NCBI GenBank assembly: GCA_965651935.1
Contig: CBFGTC010000009.1
Coordinates: 9,834 to 73,833 of the forward strand
Source: JAFEDN01 sp965651935
Lineage (GTDB): Bacteria > Pseudomonadota > Gammaproteobacteria > Coxiellales > Coxiellaceae
Direction of reading: 5' to 3'
Length of the DNA: 64,000 bases
Shown: positions 8,677 to 16,052 of the stretch, piece after piece
Layout: the number at the start of each line of letters is the position of its first letter
Numbering within the stretch: the first letter of the stretch is position 1
Notes under the pieces: model-generated
Database searches by the model: none
What the model was told of the DNA's origin: nothing
What the model saw: the letters and a program-made list of their open reading frames with translations, nothing else
Translations under genes and position numbers: made by a program

Positions 8677-9327
8677 TTGATCAAAATCATTATTATAGAT
8701 GATCACGTCCTAGTGCGTGCCGGTATGCGTGAAATGCTTAAGGAAGTTAAGGGAATCTCCGTGGTGGGAGACGTCGGTACCGGCAGTGAAGGAATTGAAT
8801 TGGTGCGTCGTCTGGATGCCGATATCGTTATTTTGGACTTAAAATTACCCGATCTCCCTGGTCTGGAGGTCACTCAAAAAATACTGAAAATTAATCCTGA
8901 AATCAAAATCTTGGTGGTGTCTTCCGTAGTCAATGATTTATTTTTATTTCGATTATTAGAAGCTGGCGCGCAGGGCTATTTAACGAAAGATGCCAAAAAA
9001 GAAGAATTGATTCAAGCTATTAAATCAGTTTACACAGGTCAGCGTGTCATCAGTCCGCAATTGGCTAAACGCTTAGCTTTGGCTAAAACCGATTATAAAA
9101 AAGATAATATTTTTGCGGATATTTCTGAGCGAGAAATGGAAGTCATGATGATGCTTATTCAGGGAATTCCGGTTAAAGAAATGGCCGAAAAATTAAATAT
9201 CAGCCACAAAACAATCCACAGTTACCGCAGCCGCATATTTGAAAAATTAAATGTGAAAACAGACTTGGCTGTGACTTTATTAGCCATTCACCATGGTTTG
9301 ATTACGTTAGAAGAAGAAGCATTGTAG
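8677..9327 (+). CDS. GacA/LetA-type response regulator (copy 1)
   Basis: A NarL/FixJ-type two-component regulator of 216 residues. The receiver domain spans about 1-118, with acidic residues D8/D9, phospho-acceptor D54 (VILDLKLPD) and K104 (YLTKD). The LuxR-type helix-turn-helix spans about 150-210 (SEREMEVMMMLIQG, then TIHSYRSRIFEKLNV). The family includes GacA, UvrY and Legionella LetA, which switch growth phase and virulence through CsrA-binding small RNAs. It starts with TTG at 8677 after a TAGGAG site. No histidine kinase is adjacent. It is a clear paralogue of the regulator at 12112-12768, which lies in the opposite orientation. Confidence 0.9.
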   Translation: MIKIIIIDDHVLVRAGMREMLKEVKGISVVGDVGTGSEGIELVRRLDADIVILDLKLPDLPGLEVTQKILKINPEIKILVVSSVVNDLFLFRLLEAGAQGYLTKDAKKEELIQAIKSVYTGQRVISPQLAKRLALAKTDYKKDNIFADISEREMEVMMMLIQGIPVKEMAEKLNISHKTIHSYRSRIFEKLNVKTDLAVTLLAIHHGLITLEEEAL

Positions 9328-9487
9328 GAAATTTCTTACATCTAATTGCCACCAAATCCTGCATATTTTTTTATCCTAAAAACTTAAGATAATTAAGGAA
9401 TGTATGAATGGTTAATGGAGTATAAACAACTCATACAACAAAAAATCGGTAACAAGGAAGTTGATTTAATTTATAGAAGATAAAAAA

Positions 9488-9625
9488 ATGAACAATATTA
9501 ATAAAAGAACAAAAGTCAGTCGATTCGAAAATTTGCCTGTTGAAATTCAAATAAAAATCAAACAGTTATTAGCTATGAACGATTTTCGAGCTGCTAAAGC
9601 TCTCTACGATAAATATTTAATTTAA
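9488..9625 (+). CDS. 45-residue ORF carrying an F-box-like motif
   Basis: A short ORF starting at the ATG at 9488. Residues about 13-40 read FENLPVEIQIKIKQLL followed by NDFRAAKALYDKY. This fits the F-box pattern LP.E....I...L...D, the eukaryotic motif that binds Skp1 in SCF ubiquitin ligases. No ribosome site is convincing. The 388-base gap between the regulator (stop 9327) and the APC remnant otherwise holds only a 22-codon ORF ending at 9483. It may be the decayed N-terminus of an F-box effector or a minimal F-box peptide. Both the coding status and the F-box assignment are tentative. Confidence 0.4.
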   Translation: MNNINKRTKVSRFENLPVEIQIKIKQLLAMNDFRAAKALYDKYLI

Positions 9626-9673
9626 ATATTAAGAAATAAAGGGAAGCTAAGCGCAGGAAGAATTGGCTGGCGC

Positions 9674-9682
9674 TGCTATAAT
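9674..9682 (+). promoter_or_regulatory. Extended -10 promoter of the broken transporter
   Basis: TGC followed by consensus TATAAT (9677-9682) makes an extended -10 element 33 bases before the ATG of the APC remnant. No good -35 is seen at 17 bases. Confidence 0.5.
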
Positions 9683-9715
9683 CATAAACACTTATATGGA
9701 AAACGATAGGTTTTT

Positions 9716-10348
9716 ATGGATTTATTTCGCAAAAAGACCAGCATCACCGAATCAGAACATCACCACGGCCCTTTAAAAAAATGCCTAACAGCCACCGATC
9801 TTACCTTGTTCGGGGTAGGGGCTATTATCGGCGCCGGTATCTTTGTATTAACCGGCATAGCTGCCGCGACTAAAGCGGGTCCGGCTATTATTTTATCCTA
9901 TATTATTGCCGGTTTCGCCTGCGGATTTGCTGCATTAGCTTATGCCGAACTGGCCGCCAGTGTTGGCGGATGCGGAAGCGCATACAGCTATGCCTATGCC
10001 AGAATCGGAGAGTTTTTTGCTTGGCTGATAGGCTGGGACCTTACATGGCGCTAACCAAAGCCCCTTTAGTGGCGGAATTTTAAACTTGCCAGCCTTAATT
10101 ATTGTCCTCTTACTCGGTTTGCTACTGCTTGTCGGTGTTAAAGAAAGCGCCCGTTTTAATAATGTCATGGTCGGAATAAAACTGTTGGTTATCTTCTTAT
10201 TTATACTTAGATTTTATCCTGCACGTATTTAATCATTAGTTTGCCCCTAGTGACTATTCTCCGGTTTTTAATTTGGATGATTTTGGGTTTAATAATTTAT
10301 TTTTTCTATAGCCGCCGGCATAGTTTATTAAATAGCTCTAAAAATTAA
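9716..10348 (+). pseudogene. Broken APC-family amino-acid transporter
   Basis: The first 110 residues are a normal cationic-amino-acid-type APC transporter N-terminus: LFGVGAIIGAGIFVLTG, then AYAELAASVGGCGSAYSYAYARIGEFFAWLIGWDL. The frame then breaks at 10052. From about 10084 another frame gives NLPALIIVLLL and VGVKESARFNNVMVGIKLLVI, a later helix pair of the same family, stopping near 10230. A third piece (LRFLIWMILGLIIYFFYSRRHSLL, ending 10348) is the family's C-terminus. An intact member is about 480 residues, so large internal deletions and frame damage have removed most helices. It is a pseudogene on this evidence. Confidence 0.85.
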
Positions 10349-10737
10349 TTAACGCTAAACCCTTCGCAATAAAAACGATTTTCCGTAGACACATAGGTGC
10401 TAAAACATTTAAAACTCTGCGTTTGATTCAATTGCGCTAGGACCGCATCCGATTTACAGCTAAAAAGCGCGCATTCATAGTTAATTTTCATGCCGCTATT
10501 AGACAATCCTTTGCCACAAATTCGAACTTGAGGAATAGAAACATTTCTCCATACCGGTTGTTGTTGGCTATACCAATTTAAACTCCAAGTTTTATTTATT
10601 TTTTGATCGTAATAAACCGTTTTACCGTAATTACGCAAGCTTAGACTGGGGCAAGAAATAATCTTAGTAGCAGGAAAGCTGCTGGAACAAATACCGATCA
10701 TCAAAAAACCTGCAATAACTAATATATGCTTCTTCAT
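10345..10737 (-). CDS. Small secreted cysteine-containing protein, unknown function
   Basis: About 130 residues with a clear Sec signal peptide: MKKHILVIAGFLMIGICSSSFPA, cleaved near residue 23. The mature part has six cysteines (SCPS, RICG, ECAL, SCKS, KCFS, YCEG), suggesting up to three disulfides in the periplasm or outside. The start chosen is the second ATG (10737), because AAGGA sits eight bases before it; the ATG at 10746 has no space for a ribosome site. I do not recognise the family. Its stop lies inside the end of the broken transporter on the other strand, so the two are convergent. Confidence 0.65.
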   Translation of the reverse strand: MKKHILVIAGFLMIGICSSSFPATKIISCPSLSLRNYGKTVYYDQKINKTWSLNWYSQQQPVWRNVSIPQVRICGKGLSNSGMKINYECALFSCKSDAVLAQLNQTQSFKCFSTYVSTENRFYCEGFSVN

Positions 10738-10854
10738 ATTGACCATCCTTGTCTTAATGTGTATATATTTTGTTCTATTGAATTATAGACTAAAATTTGA
10801 ACTTTTGCTGAAGCGGCCAATGAGTTATTAACAATTTAGACCGTATTTTTTTGT

Positions 10855-10884
10855 TTCGCCCCCCCCTTGTGGGAGAGGGGTGAT
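10855..10884. repeat. Copy of a dispersed GC-rich intergenic repeat (partial)
   Basis: A C8 run followed by TTGTGGGAGAGGGGTGATAA. The CCC...GGGAGAGGGG dyad resembles one arm of the element at 14785-14833. It sits just downstream of the serine hydrolase stop codon and could fold in its transcript, but no T-run follows. Confidence 0.4.
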
Positions 10885-10894
10885 AAAAAAATAA

Positions 10895-12103
10895 TTATAC
10901 TAACCCAGCTTTACACTGCAATTGTGAATTTTGAGTTAAGATCGTGTGGTAGACCTGTTGTAACAGATGGCTTAAGTGATCATTTTCCTCGTTAGTGGCG
11001 CTATTTACTACGGCTGAGATAATAATTCCATTACAGGGCTGGTACATAAATATCGATCGAAAACCTAAAGTTTTTCCTTCATAAAACCAAAATCGCCCGA
11101 TATCGGCTTCAAAATTTTGTCCGATGCCTAAGCCAAACCCACGCGAATTAGCAGCAGAACTGGAGGGAAGAGGTTGGCCATCTGTTGTAGAGACTAATGA
11201 CATCATTTTATTTTTTTGGTTTCGCCCTAGAATTTTGTTATCTACGAATAACGCTTCCACCCATTTTATGATATCTTCAGAATTGCTAATTATCCCCCCT
11301 GCCGCAGCAGCCCAAGAGAGATTTCCTTCATAAATATCTTTGCCTACCATCTCAGTCAATTGATAGGGATCATAGTTATAACCGTATGCCATTCGTTTTT
11401 GAATTTTAGGTTCTAAATGATTCAGTAAATAAAACGTGTTGGTCAATTTAAGTGGTTCGATAAGACGACTTTTCAATTCTTGCTCATAACTATTGCCGCT
11501 GGCTTTTTCAATAACCAAGGAAGCCAGAATATAATTGGTATTGGAATAAAAATATCCTGATTTTAGAGGTGGATTGTAATTGGCCGGAGGGTAACTAAAG
11601 TGAATTAGTTCGGGATTGGTCCAAACTCGCGATAAATTATAATAAACTTGGGAATTCAATAAAGGCGATTCGGTATAATTAGGAATCCCCGCTGTCATAT
11701 TTAAAAGCTGAGTCAAGGTAACATTACCCCATTTATTGTATTGGGGTAACCAATTCTTCAGAGAATCGCTCAATTTTAACTTATTTTCTTGCTCTAATTG
11801 CAATAGCATAGCAGAGGTAAAAGATTTGGTAATTGAACCAATTTGGAATAAAGTATCTTTATCTATCGGTTTACTCTTGACGTCGTGGGAAATATTGCCA
11901 ATAAAATAATTTTTAATATTCTGCTTGGGAATATAAACAGATAAAGAAATACCTGAAAAATATTCCTGATCCTTATATTGGTGAAAATGCGCAGATAAAA
12001 CATTTTGAACTGGATCGTTCAAATTAGGCTGAACAATTTGTTGTTCATTAGCATAAACAATGGAAACAGTTAAAAATGGAATAAATCGTATCAATTTTTT
12101 CAT
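10895..12103 (-). CDS. Secreted serine hydrolase of the beta-lactamase class C / penicillin-binding family
   Basis: 402 residues with an N-terminal signal peptide (MKKLIRFIPFLTVSIVYA). The beta-lactamase-fold serine nucleophile motif S-x-x-K is SITK near residue 92, inside FQIGSITKSFTSAMLLQLE. The second motif, Y-x-N, is YSNTNYI near residue 187. NMTAGIPNYT is the usual segment following the nucleophile. The K-T-G box is replaced by a late HxG-like region (YEGKTLGFRS). The family covers esterases, D-aminopeptidases and DD-peptidases, so the substrate cannot be fixed. Periplasmic or membrane-tethered location is expected. It lies eight bases downstream of the regulator, possibly co-transcribed. 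Confidence 0.82.
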   Translation of the reverse strand: MKKLIRFIPFLTVSIVYANEQQIVQPNLNDPVQNVLSAHFHQYKDQEYFSGISLSVYIPKQNIKNYFIGNISHDVKSKPIDKDTLFQIGSITKSFTSAMLLQLEQENKLKLSDSLKNWLPQYNKWGNVTLTQLLNMTAGIPNYTESPLLNSQVYYNLSRVWTNPELIHFSYPPANYNPPLKSGYFYSNTNYILASLVIEKASGNSYEQELKSRLIEPLKLTNTFYLLNHLEPKIQKRMAYGYNYDPYQLTEMVGKDIYEGNLSWAAAAGGIISNSEDIIKWVEALFVDNKILGRNQKNKMMSLVSTTDGQPLPSSSAANSRGFGLGIGQNFEADIGRFWFYEGKTLGFRSIFMYQPCNGIIISAVVNSATNEENDHLSHLLQQVYHTILTQNSQLQCKAGLV

Positions 12104-12111
12104 ATAGTCAA

Positions 12112-12768
12112 TTAGCTGATAATTTCAGTGTCTTCAAGTGTTATTAAACCTTTTTTTATCGCATAAAAAGTCAATGCGACTTCATTTTCTAAATTTAATT
12201 TTTCAAATATGCGGCTACGGTAACTGTGCACGGTTTTAATACTCAAAAATAATCGTAAAGCAATTTCATTCACCTCCACACCACGGATCATCATTATCAT
12301 GACTTCCATTTCTCTATCAGTTAATCTATCAAATTCCGCTAACAATCGATTATCGATTTTAGCGAACGCTAAGCGCCGGGCAATTTCCGGGCTAATAATG
12401 TGTTGGCCATTGTAGACCGTTTTAATTGCGTTGACCAATTCTTCTTTACTGCACGATTTTGTTAAATAACCACAGGCCCCAGCCTCTAAAATGCGAAATG
12501 GAAATAAGTCGTTGATGGCGGCAGTGACGACCAATACTTTTATTTCAGGGTCATTGCGGACCAAACGCGATGTGGCTTCTAAGCCAGTGATGTCTGGCAA
12601 CTTGAAATCCAATATTACGACGTTGGGCTTTAATTCCCGAGTTAATTGAATCCCTTCAAATCCGTTTTGAGCTTCGCCGATAATGTTAATTTCTGGGATG
12701 TCTTCCAGCATTTGGCGAATGCCGCTGCGTACCAGAGAATGATCGTCAATTAAAAGTACTTTAATCAT
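12112..12768 (-). CDS. GacA/LetA-type response regulator (copy 2)
   Basis: 218 residues. The receiver domain has D8/D9, phospho-acceptor D54 (VILDFKLPD) and YLTKS lysine; the C-terminal LuxR-type helix-turn-helix has TDREMEVMIMMIRG and TVHSYRSRIFEKL. The start is the ATG at 12768, which overlaps the last codons of def (ATGATTAA), implying translational coupling. A longer reading from 12837 would only add def sequence in another frame. About half of its residues match copy 1 at 8677 by eye. As with copy 1 there is no kinase beside it. Likely role, from the family, is growth-phase or virulence control; the target genes are unknown. Confidence 0.9.
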   Translation of the reverse strand: MIKVLLIDDHSLVRSGIRQMLEDIPEINIIGEAQNGFEGIQLTRELKPNVVILDFKLPDITGLEATSRLVRNDPEIKVLVVTAAINDLFPFRILEAGACGYLTKSCSKEELVNAIKTVYNGQHIISPEIARRLAFAKIDNRLLAEFDRLTDREMEVMIMMIRGVEVNEIALRLFLSIKTVHSYRSRIFEKLNLENEVALTFYAIKKGLITLEDTEIIS

Positions 12769-13330
12769 TTTGTTCCATTTCGGCTTGGCGAATGGCCCAC
12801 ATATCGGTTGTCGATCCAAACCGGCAGCCAGGTTCAATTAAATCTGTATACAGGATGCCATTCAAATGGTCCACTTCATGTTGGAGCACGCGAGCTAAAA
12901 AACCGCGAGCATGATGCTCAATTTTTATTCCTTGTTCATTAAAGCCTTGGTAAATTATTTCGTTAGCTCGAAATACCTCTCCCATTTTCCCGGGTACTGA
13001 ATAACAAGCCTCCCAATCTTTATCTTTACCGGATTCCGCAATAATTTGATAGCTGGGATTAATTAATACGGTTAAAGGGACGGTATCAAAAATATTTTTC
13101 CGGACTTTGTTCGCTTCAGGAGGTATTTGAAATAAAATCACCCGTTGCGAATGACCGACTTGTGGTGCAGCTAATCCTGCTGGTTTTCCATAAGGACTGG
13201 CGAGTGTTTCGATAAAGTCACGCATTTCAGCAATAATCTGTTTAATTTCTGCGGAAAGGGGAAAAATCACTTCTTGGGCGGGTTGTCGAAGAGTCCCTTG
13301 CGGCGAATCCATGATTGATAAGAGTTCCAT
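12761..13330 (-). CDS. def: Peptide deformylase
   Basis: Removes the formyl group from nascent proteins; a metal-dependent cytosolic enzyme. Motif 1 is GLAAPQVG near residue 53, motif 2 is EACYSVPG near residue 107, and motif 3 is QHEVDHLNG near residue 150, supplying the metal ligands Cys, His, His and the catalytic Glu. Motif 2 is usually EGCLS; the Ala/Tyr variant keeps the Glu and Cys. 189 residues, slightly long, with an Asp/Lys/Glu insert before motif 2. The start could also be the ATG six codons later. The gene is upstream of and overlaps the response regulator. It is not next to fmt, its usual partner. Confidence 0.93.
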   Translation of the reverse strand: MELLSIMDSPQGTLRQPAQEVIFPLSAEIKQIIAEMRDFIETLASPYGKPAGLAAPQVGHSQRVILFQIPPEANKVRKNIFDTVPLTVLINPSYQIIAESGKDKDWEACYSVPGKMGEVFRANEIIYQGFNEQGIKIEHHARGFLARVLQHEVDHLNGILYTDLIEPGCRFGSTTDMWAIRQAEMEQND

Positions 13331-13400
13331 ACCGATATAATGTCCATATTTAAAAAAAATGTAAAGCTTTGCCTAATCGGTCGGTCGCAATTTCTGAAAT

Positions 13401-14753
13401 TTACTTTAATGGAAGACTCCTTTTTTCCAAATGTTGAAGCAATTTGGAAATTTTAAATTGGATTTCTTGGAACTCTAATTCTGGCACAGAGTCCTTCACG
13501 ATACCGCCGCCCCCGTAACAATGGAGTTGATTTTGAGAACCAATTAAAGTTCGAATGGCGATGTTGCTTTCCAATCTTCCTCGAGAGTCCAAAGAGAAAA
13601 TACTGCCGCAATAAAGCGAGCGCCGGTGTGGTTCCAGTTGATCAATAATTTCCATGGCGCGCCGTTTAGGCGCGCCGGTAATCGAGCCTCCAGGAAAGCA
13701 ATGTCGCAGTAAATCCAGGGCGTGATAGGATTCTTCCAATTCTCCTACCACAGTGCTAATGAGGTGATGGACGTTGCTAAAGCTATGCAGAGCACATAAC
13801 TCGGGTGTTTTAACCGAGCCTGGCCGACAGCATTTACTCAGATCATTGCGCAATAAATCAACTATCATAATATTTTCAGCGCGATCTTTTGCACTTAATA
13901 AAAGTTCTTGGGCGGCCAGACGATCTTGTTCAAGATGATTAAATCGACCCCGCGTGCCTTTTATTGGTTGAGTTAACACCTGCCGGGTGGCAATTTTAAT
14001 AAATCGTTCGGGGGATAAACATAACACGGCATCGGTTTCTAATTGCAGAAAAGCCGCCATGGGCATCGGGTTGACCTGACGCAAAATCTGATATGCCGTC
14101 CATAAAGAGCCTTGATATGCCGCGCTAAAACGTTGGGCTAAATTTATTTGATAACAATCCCCGGCATTAATGTGTGATTTTATTTGAGCAAAAGCAGTTG
14201 CATAGTCCGCTTTGCTCATGTTCGATTGGAAATTTTGGGTAATTTCAAATTCCGCTTGAATGAGATAAGGTTGGGAAATTTTTTGGATAATCGCTTTAAT
14301 TTGTGGGTCCGAAGTGGGTTGGCGACTGCATAAATACGTTTTTTTTTCTAAGTGATCAGTGACGATACTCCAATCGTAAAAACCAATCATCGCTAAAGGT
14401 AGGTTAATATCGGCAATCGCTTTTGAGTTTATTCCCATGAGCGACATGCCTATGTCGTAAGTTAAATAACCGATTGCGCCGATGGTAAAGGGTAAGTGGG
14501 GTGCAGCAGTCTCATGAGTAAAATTATAGTGTTGATTTAAAACGGCCATTGCTAATTCGAGGGGATCTTTAGCGTCTTGATTGATTTTGATCACATGGAC
14601 TGGATCTGCGGCAATAATGTCAAATCGATCTTTTCCGCAGCTATCGAGAAAAATAGAATAAGGTTGATTGGTGAAATGAGTAAAAACACCAACACTATTA
14701 TTTTGATAATCTAATGGAGTAATATACATGGAGAAAACAGAATCATATGACAT
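13401..14753 (-). CDS. pabB: Aminodeoxychorismate synthase component I
   Basis: 450 residues. Makes 4-amino-4-deoxychorismate from chorismate and ammonia for folate synthesis, with PabA as the glutamine amidotransferase partner. The chorismate-binding domain begins near residue 190 (YATAFAQIKSHINAGDCYQINLAQRF). It includes LSPERF, the PIKGTRGR segment whose lysine marks PabB rather than TrpE, DLLRNDL, and GSITGAPKRRAMEIID. A second in-frame ATG nine codons in could be the start. It is followed by def after 70 bases, on the same strand. Confidence 0.93.
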   Translation of the reverse strand: MSYDSVFSMYITPLDYQNNSVGVFTHFTNQPYSIFLDSCGKDRFDIIAADPVHVIKINQDAKDPLELAMAVLNQHYNFTHETAAPHLPFTIGAIGYLTYDIGMSLMGINSKAIADINLPLAMIGFYDWSIVTDHLEKKTYLCSRQPTSDPQIKAIIQKISQPYLIQAEFEITQNFQSNMSKADYATAFAQIKSHINAGDCYQINLAQRFSAAYQGSLWTAYQILRQVNPMPMAAFLQLETDAVLCLSPERFIKIATRQVLTQPIKGTRGRFNHLEQDRLAAQELLLSAKDRAENIMIVDLLRNDLSKCCRPGSVKTPELCALHSFSNVHHLISTVVGELEESYHALDLLRHCFPGGSITGAPKRRAMEIIDQLEPHRRSLYCGSIFSLDSRGRLESNIAIRTLIGSQNQLHCYGGGGIVKDSVPELEFQEIQFKISKLLQHLEKRSLPLK

Positions 14754-14784
14754 CTATTGCTGGGAGGTCAAGTTTTTTATTGCT

Positions 14785-14833
14785 CCTCATCTGACGCGCA
14801 TAGCGCGTCGACCTCTCCCAAAGGGAGAGATAA
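14785..14833. repeat. Dispersed intergenic repeat with two perfect hairpins
   Basis: Two adjacent perfect stem-loops with 7-base stems and 3-base loops: GACGCGC/GCGCGTC at 14793-14809 and CTCTCCC/GGGAGAG at 14813-14829. The same motif order in reverse complement (GAGGTCGA, CGCG core, GTGAGG) recurs at 32288-32331. This is the look of a dispersed REP-like element. The surrounding 213-base gap between pabB and tsaB holds nothing else apart from divergent promoter space. Confidence 0.7.
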
Positions 14834-14966
14834 TAAGATTTTGAACAGATTCTGAAATTCTAGATTCAGTGGAATAAGGTACAGGATTGATATCATTAAA
14901 GTTTCTGATAATAAATGGTTTATCTAGTTTTTTTACCTGAAACGGAGAGAAAGCGGAGAATATTTT

Positions 14967-15650
14967 ATGAAAATTTTAGCTTTTGAAACGACCACTTCCG
15001 CTTGTTCGGTGGCTTTATCTTACCAGGGTGAGATTAAAGAGTCATTCAAACTCGCGCCTCAGCGCCATGCTGAATTAATATTGCCTACGATAGATCAATT
15101 GCTTCGGGAAGCCGGTATTAAATTAAATCAGTTAGACGTTATCTGCATCGGTCATGGGCCTGGAAGTTTTATGGGCGCTAGAATTGCAGTGGGGGTCGCG
15201 CAAGGTTTGGCTTTTGGCGCTGATCTTTCCGTGATAGGGATTTCTACCTTGCAAATTTTAGCGCAAACGGCGTATCAACTGACCCAGCGTCCTGAAATAA
15301 TAACGGCTTGGGATGCGCGTATGAATGCAATTTATTGGGGAGTTTATCGACTCAATCAACAAGGAATTATGATTCCTATGCAAGAGGACGCTTTAAATAA
15401 TCCAGATGAATTGAACATTCCCGCGGGAACGTCGTGGCTTCTCACGGGCAATGCTTGGCAAACTTATCGACAGTCTTTAGAGAAAGTGATATCCTGCCTG
15501 GACGAGAAAACAGATATTTATCCTCGCGCAACGGCGATGATCCCTTTGGCAGAAGTATTTTATCAGGAGGGGAAAGCCCGGGGTCCAGTGGAAATTGAAC
15601 CTGTTTATCTGCGTAATGATATTGCGAATGTTAGCAAAAAATCTTCATGA
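14967..15650 (+). CDS. tsaB: tRNA threonylcarbamoyladenosine biosynthesis protein TsaB
   Basis: 227 residues, the normal length. TsaB is the scaffold that binds TsaD and TsaE to make t6A37 in tRNAs that read ANN codons. The ASKHA-fold N-terminus MKILAFETTTSACSVAL, HAELILPTIDQLL and GHGPGSFMGARIAVGVAQGLAF are classic. The ATG has a GGAGAAT ribosome site. A 127-residue unknown protein begins seven bases after the stop, and an aldehyde dehydrogenase follows, so the three could be one transcript. Confidence 0.94.
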   Translation: MKILAFETTTSACSVALSYQGEIKESFKLAPQRHAELILPTIDQLLREAGIKLNQLDVICIGHGPGSFMGARIAVGVAQGLAFGADLSVIGISTLQILAQTAYQLTQRPEIITAWDARMNAIYWGVYRLNQQGIMIPMQEDALNNPDELNIPAGTSWLLTGNAWQTYRQSLEKVISCLDEKTDIYPRATAMIPLAEVFYQEGKARGPVEIEPVYLRNDIANVSKKSS

Positions 15651-15657
15651 GGATGTG

Positions 15658-16041
15658 ATGAGACAAGAAATTGATAATCAGGATTCTTCACCTAAAATTG
15701 AAAAAGGAGAAACCGAAACGATTGCAGTTAACAATGAAATGCCTATTCCTCTTCTTCATAGATCACAAGCCAATGCTTATGTATTATTTGGAAAAAAAAA
15801 TGAGACGTTAACACAAGGTAATTCTAAATCAAAAAATAAAAAACGGAAAAGAATTACTCATGCGAATGGTAATTCGAATTCGAATAAAAAAAATAAACCT
15901 CCTTCATTTAAAAATCTCAAAGAAGAAAAATTTCCAGCAACGAAGTCAGCTTCAAGTGATTTTTTGAAGTATAAACCGCTTAAACCCCGCAGAGTTGTAC
16001 CGCCGGTACCTCTTTTCAATTCACAATCTCCATCAAACTAA
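15658..16041 (+). CDS. Basic, disordered 127-residue protein, unknown function
   Basis: I do not recognise this protein. It starts at the ATG at 15658, with GAGGA overlapping the tsaB stop. Residues about 50-95 are dominated by Asn, Lys and Ser (NSKSKNKKRKRITHANGN, then NSNSNKKNKPP), with a KKRKR cluster like a nuclear localisation signal. The tail is Pro/Arg-rich (KPLKPRRVVPPVP). No signal peptide, no membrane helix and no ordered domain are visible. It could be a nucleic-acid-binding chaperone, a secreted protein, or a lineage-specific coding accident. The coding call rests on ribosome site, spacing and length. Confidence 0.6.
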   Translation: MRQEIDNQDSSPKIEKGETETIAVNNEMPIPLLHRSQANAYVLFGKKNETLTQGNSKSKNKKRKRITHANGNSNSNKKNKPPSFKNLKEEKFPATKSASSDFLKYKPLKPRRVVPPVPLFNSQSPSN

Positions 16042-16052
16042 GGACAGATATT

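Noticed and set aside
10838..10900. C-run/G-run hairpin as a terminator for the serine hydrolase
   Set aside because: The downstream side on the minus strand is A-rich rather than T-rich, so it does not fit an intrinsic terminator. Listed only as a repeat copy.
12769..12837. Longer N-terminus for the second response regulator
   Set aside because: The extra 23 residues are def sequence in another frame. The ATG at 12768 gives the standard receiver-domain start.
13401..14753. Anthranilate synthase TrpE instead of PabB
   Set aside because: The PIKGT segment and length match PabB, and no trp genes are nearby.
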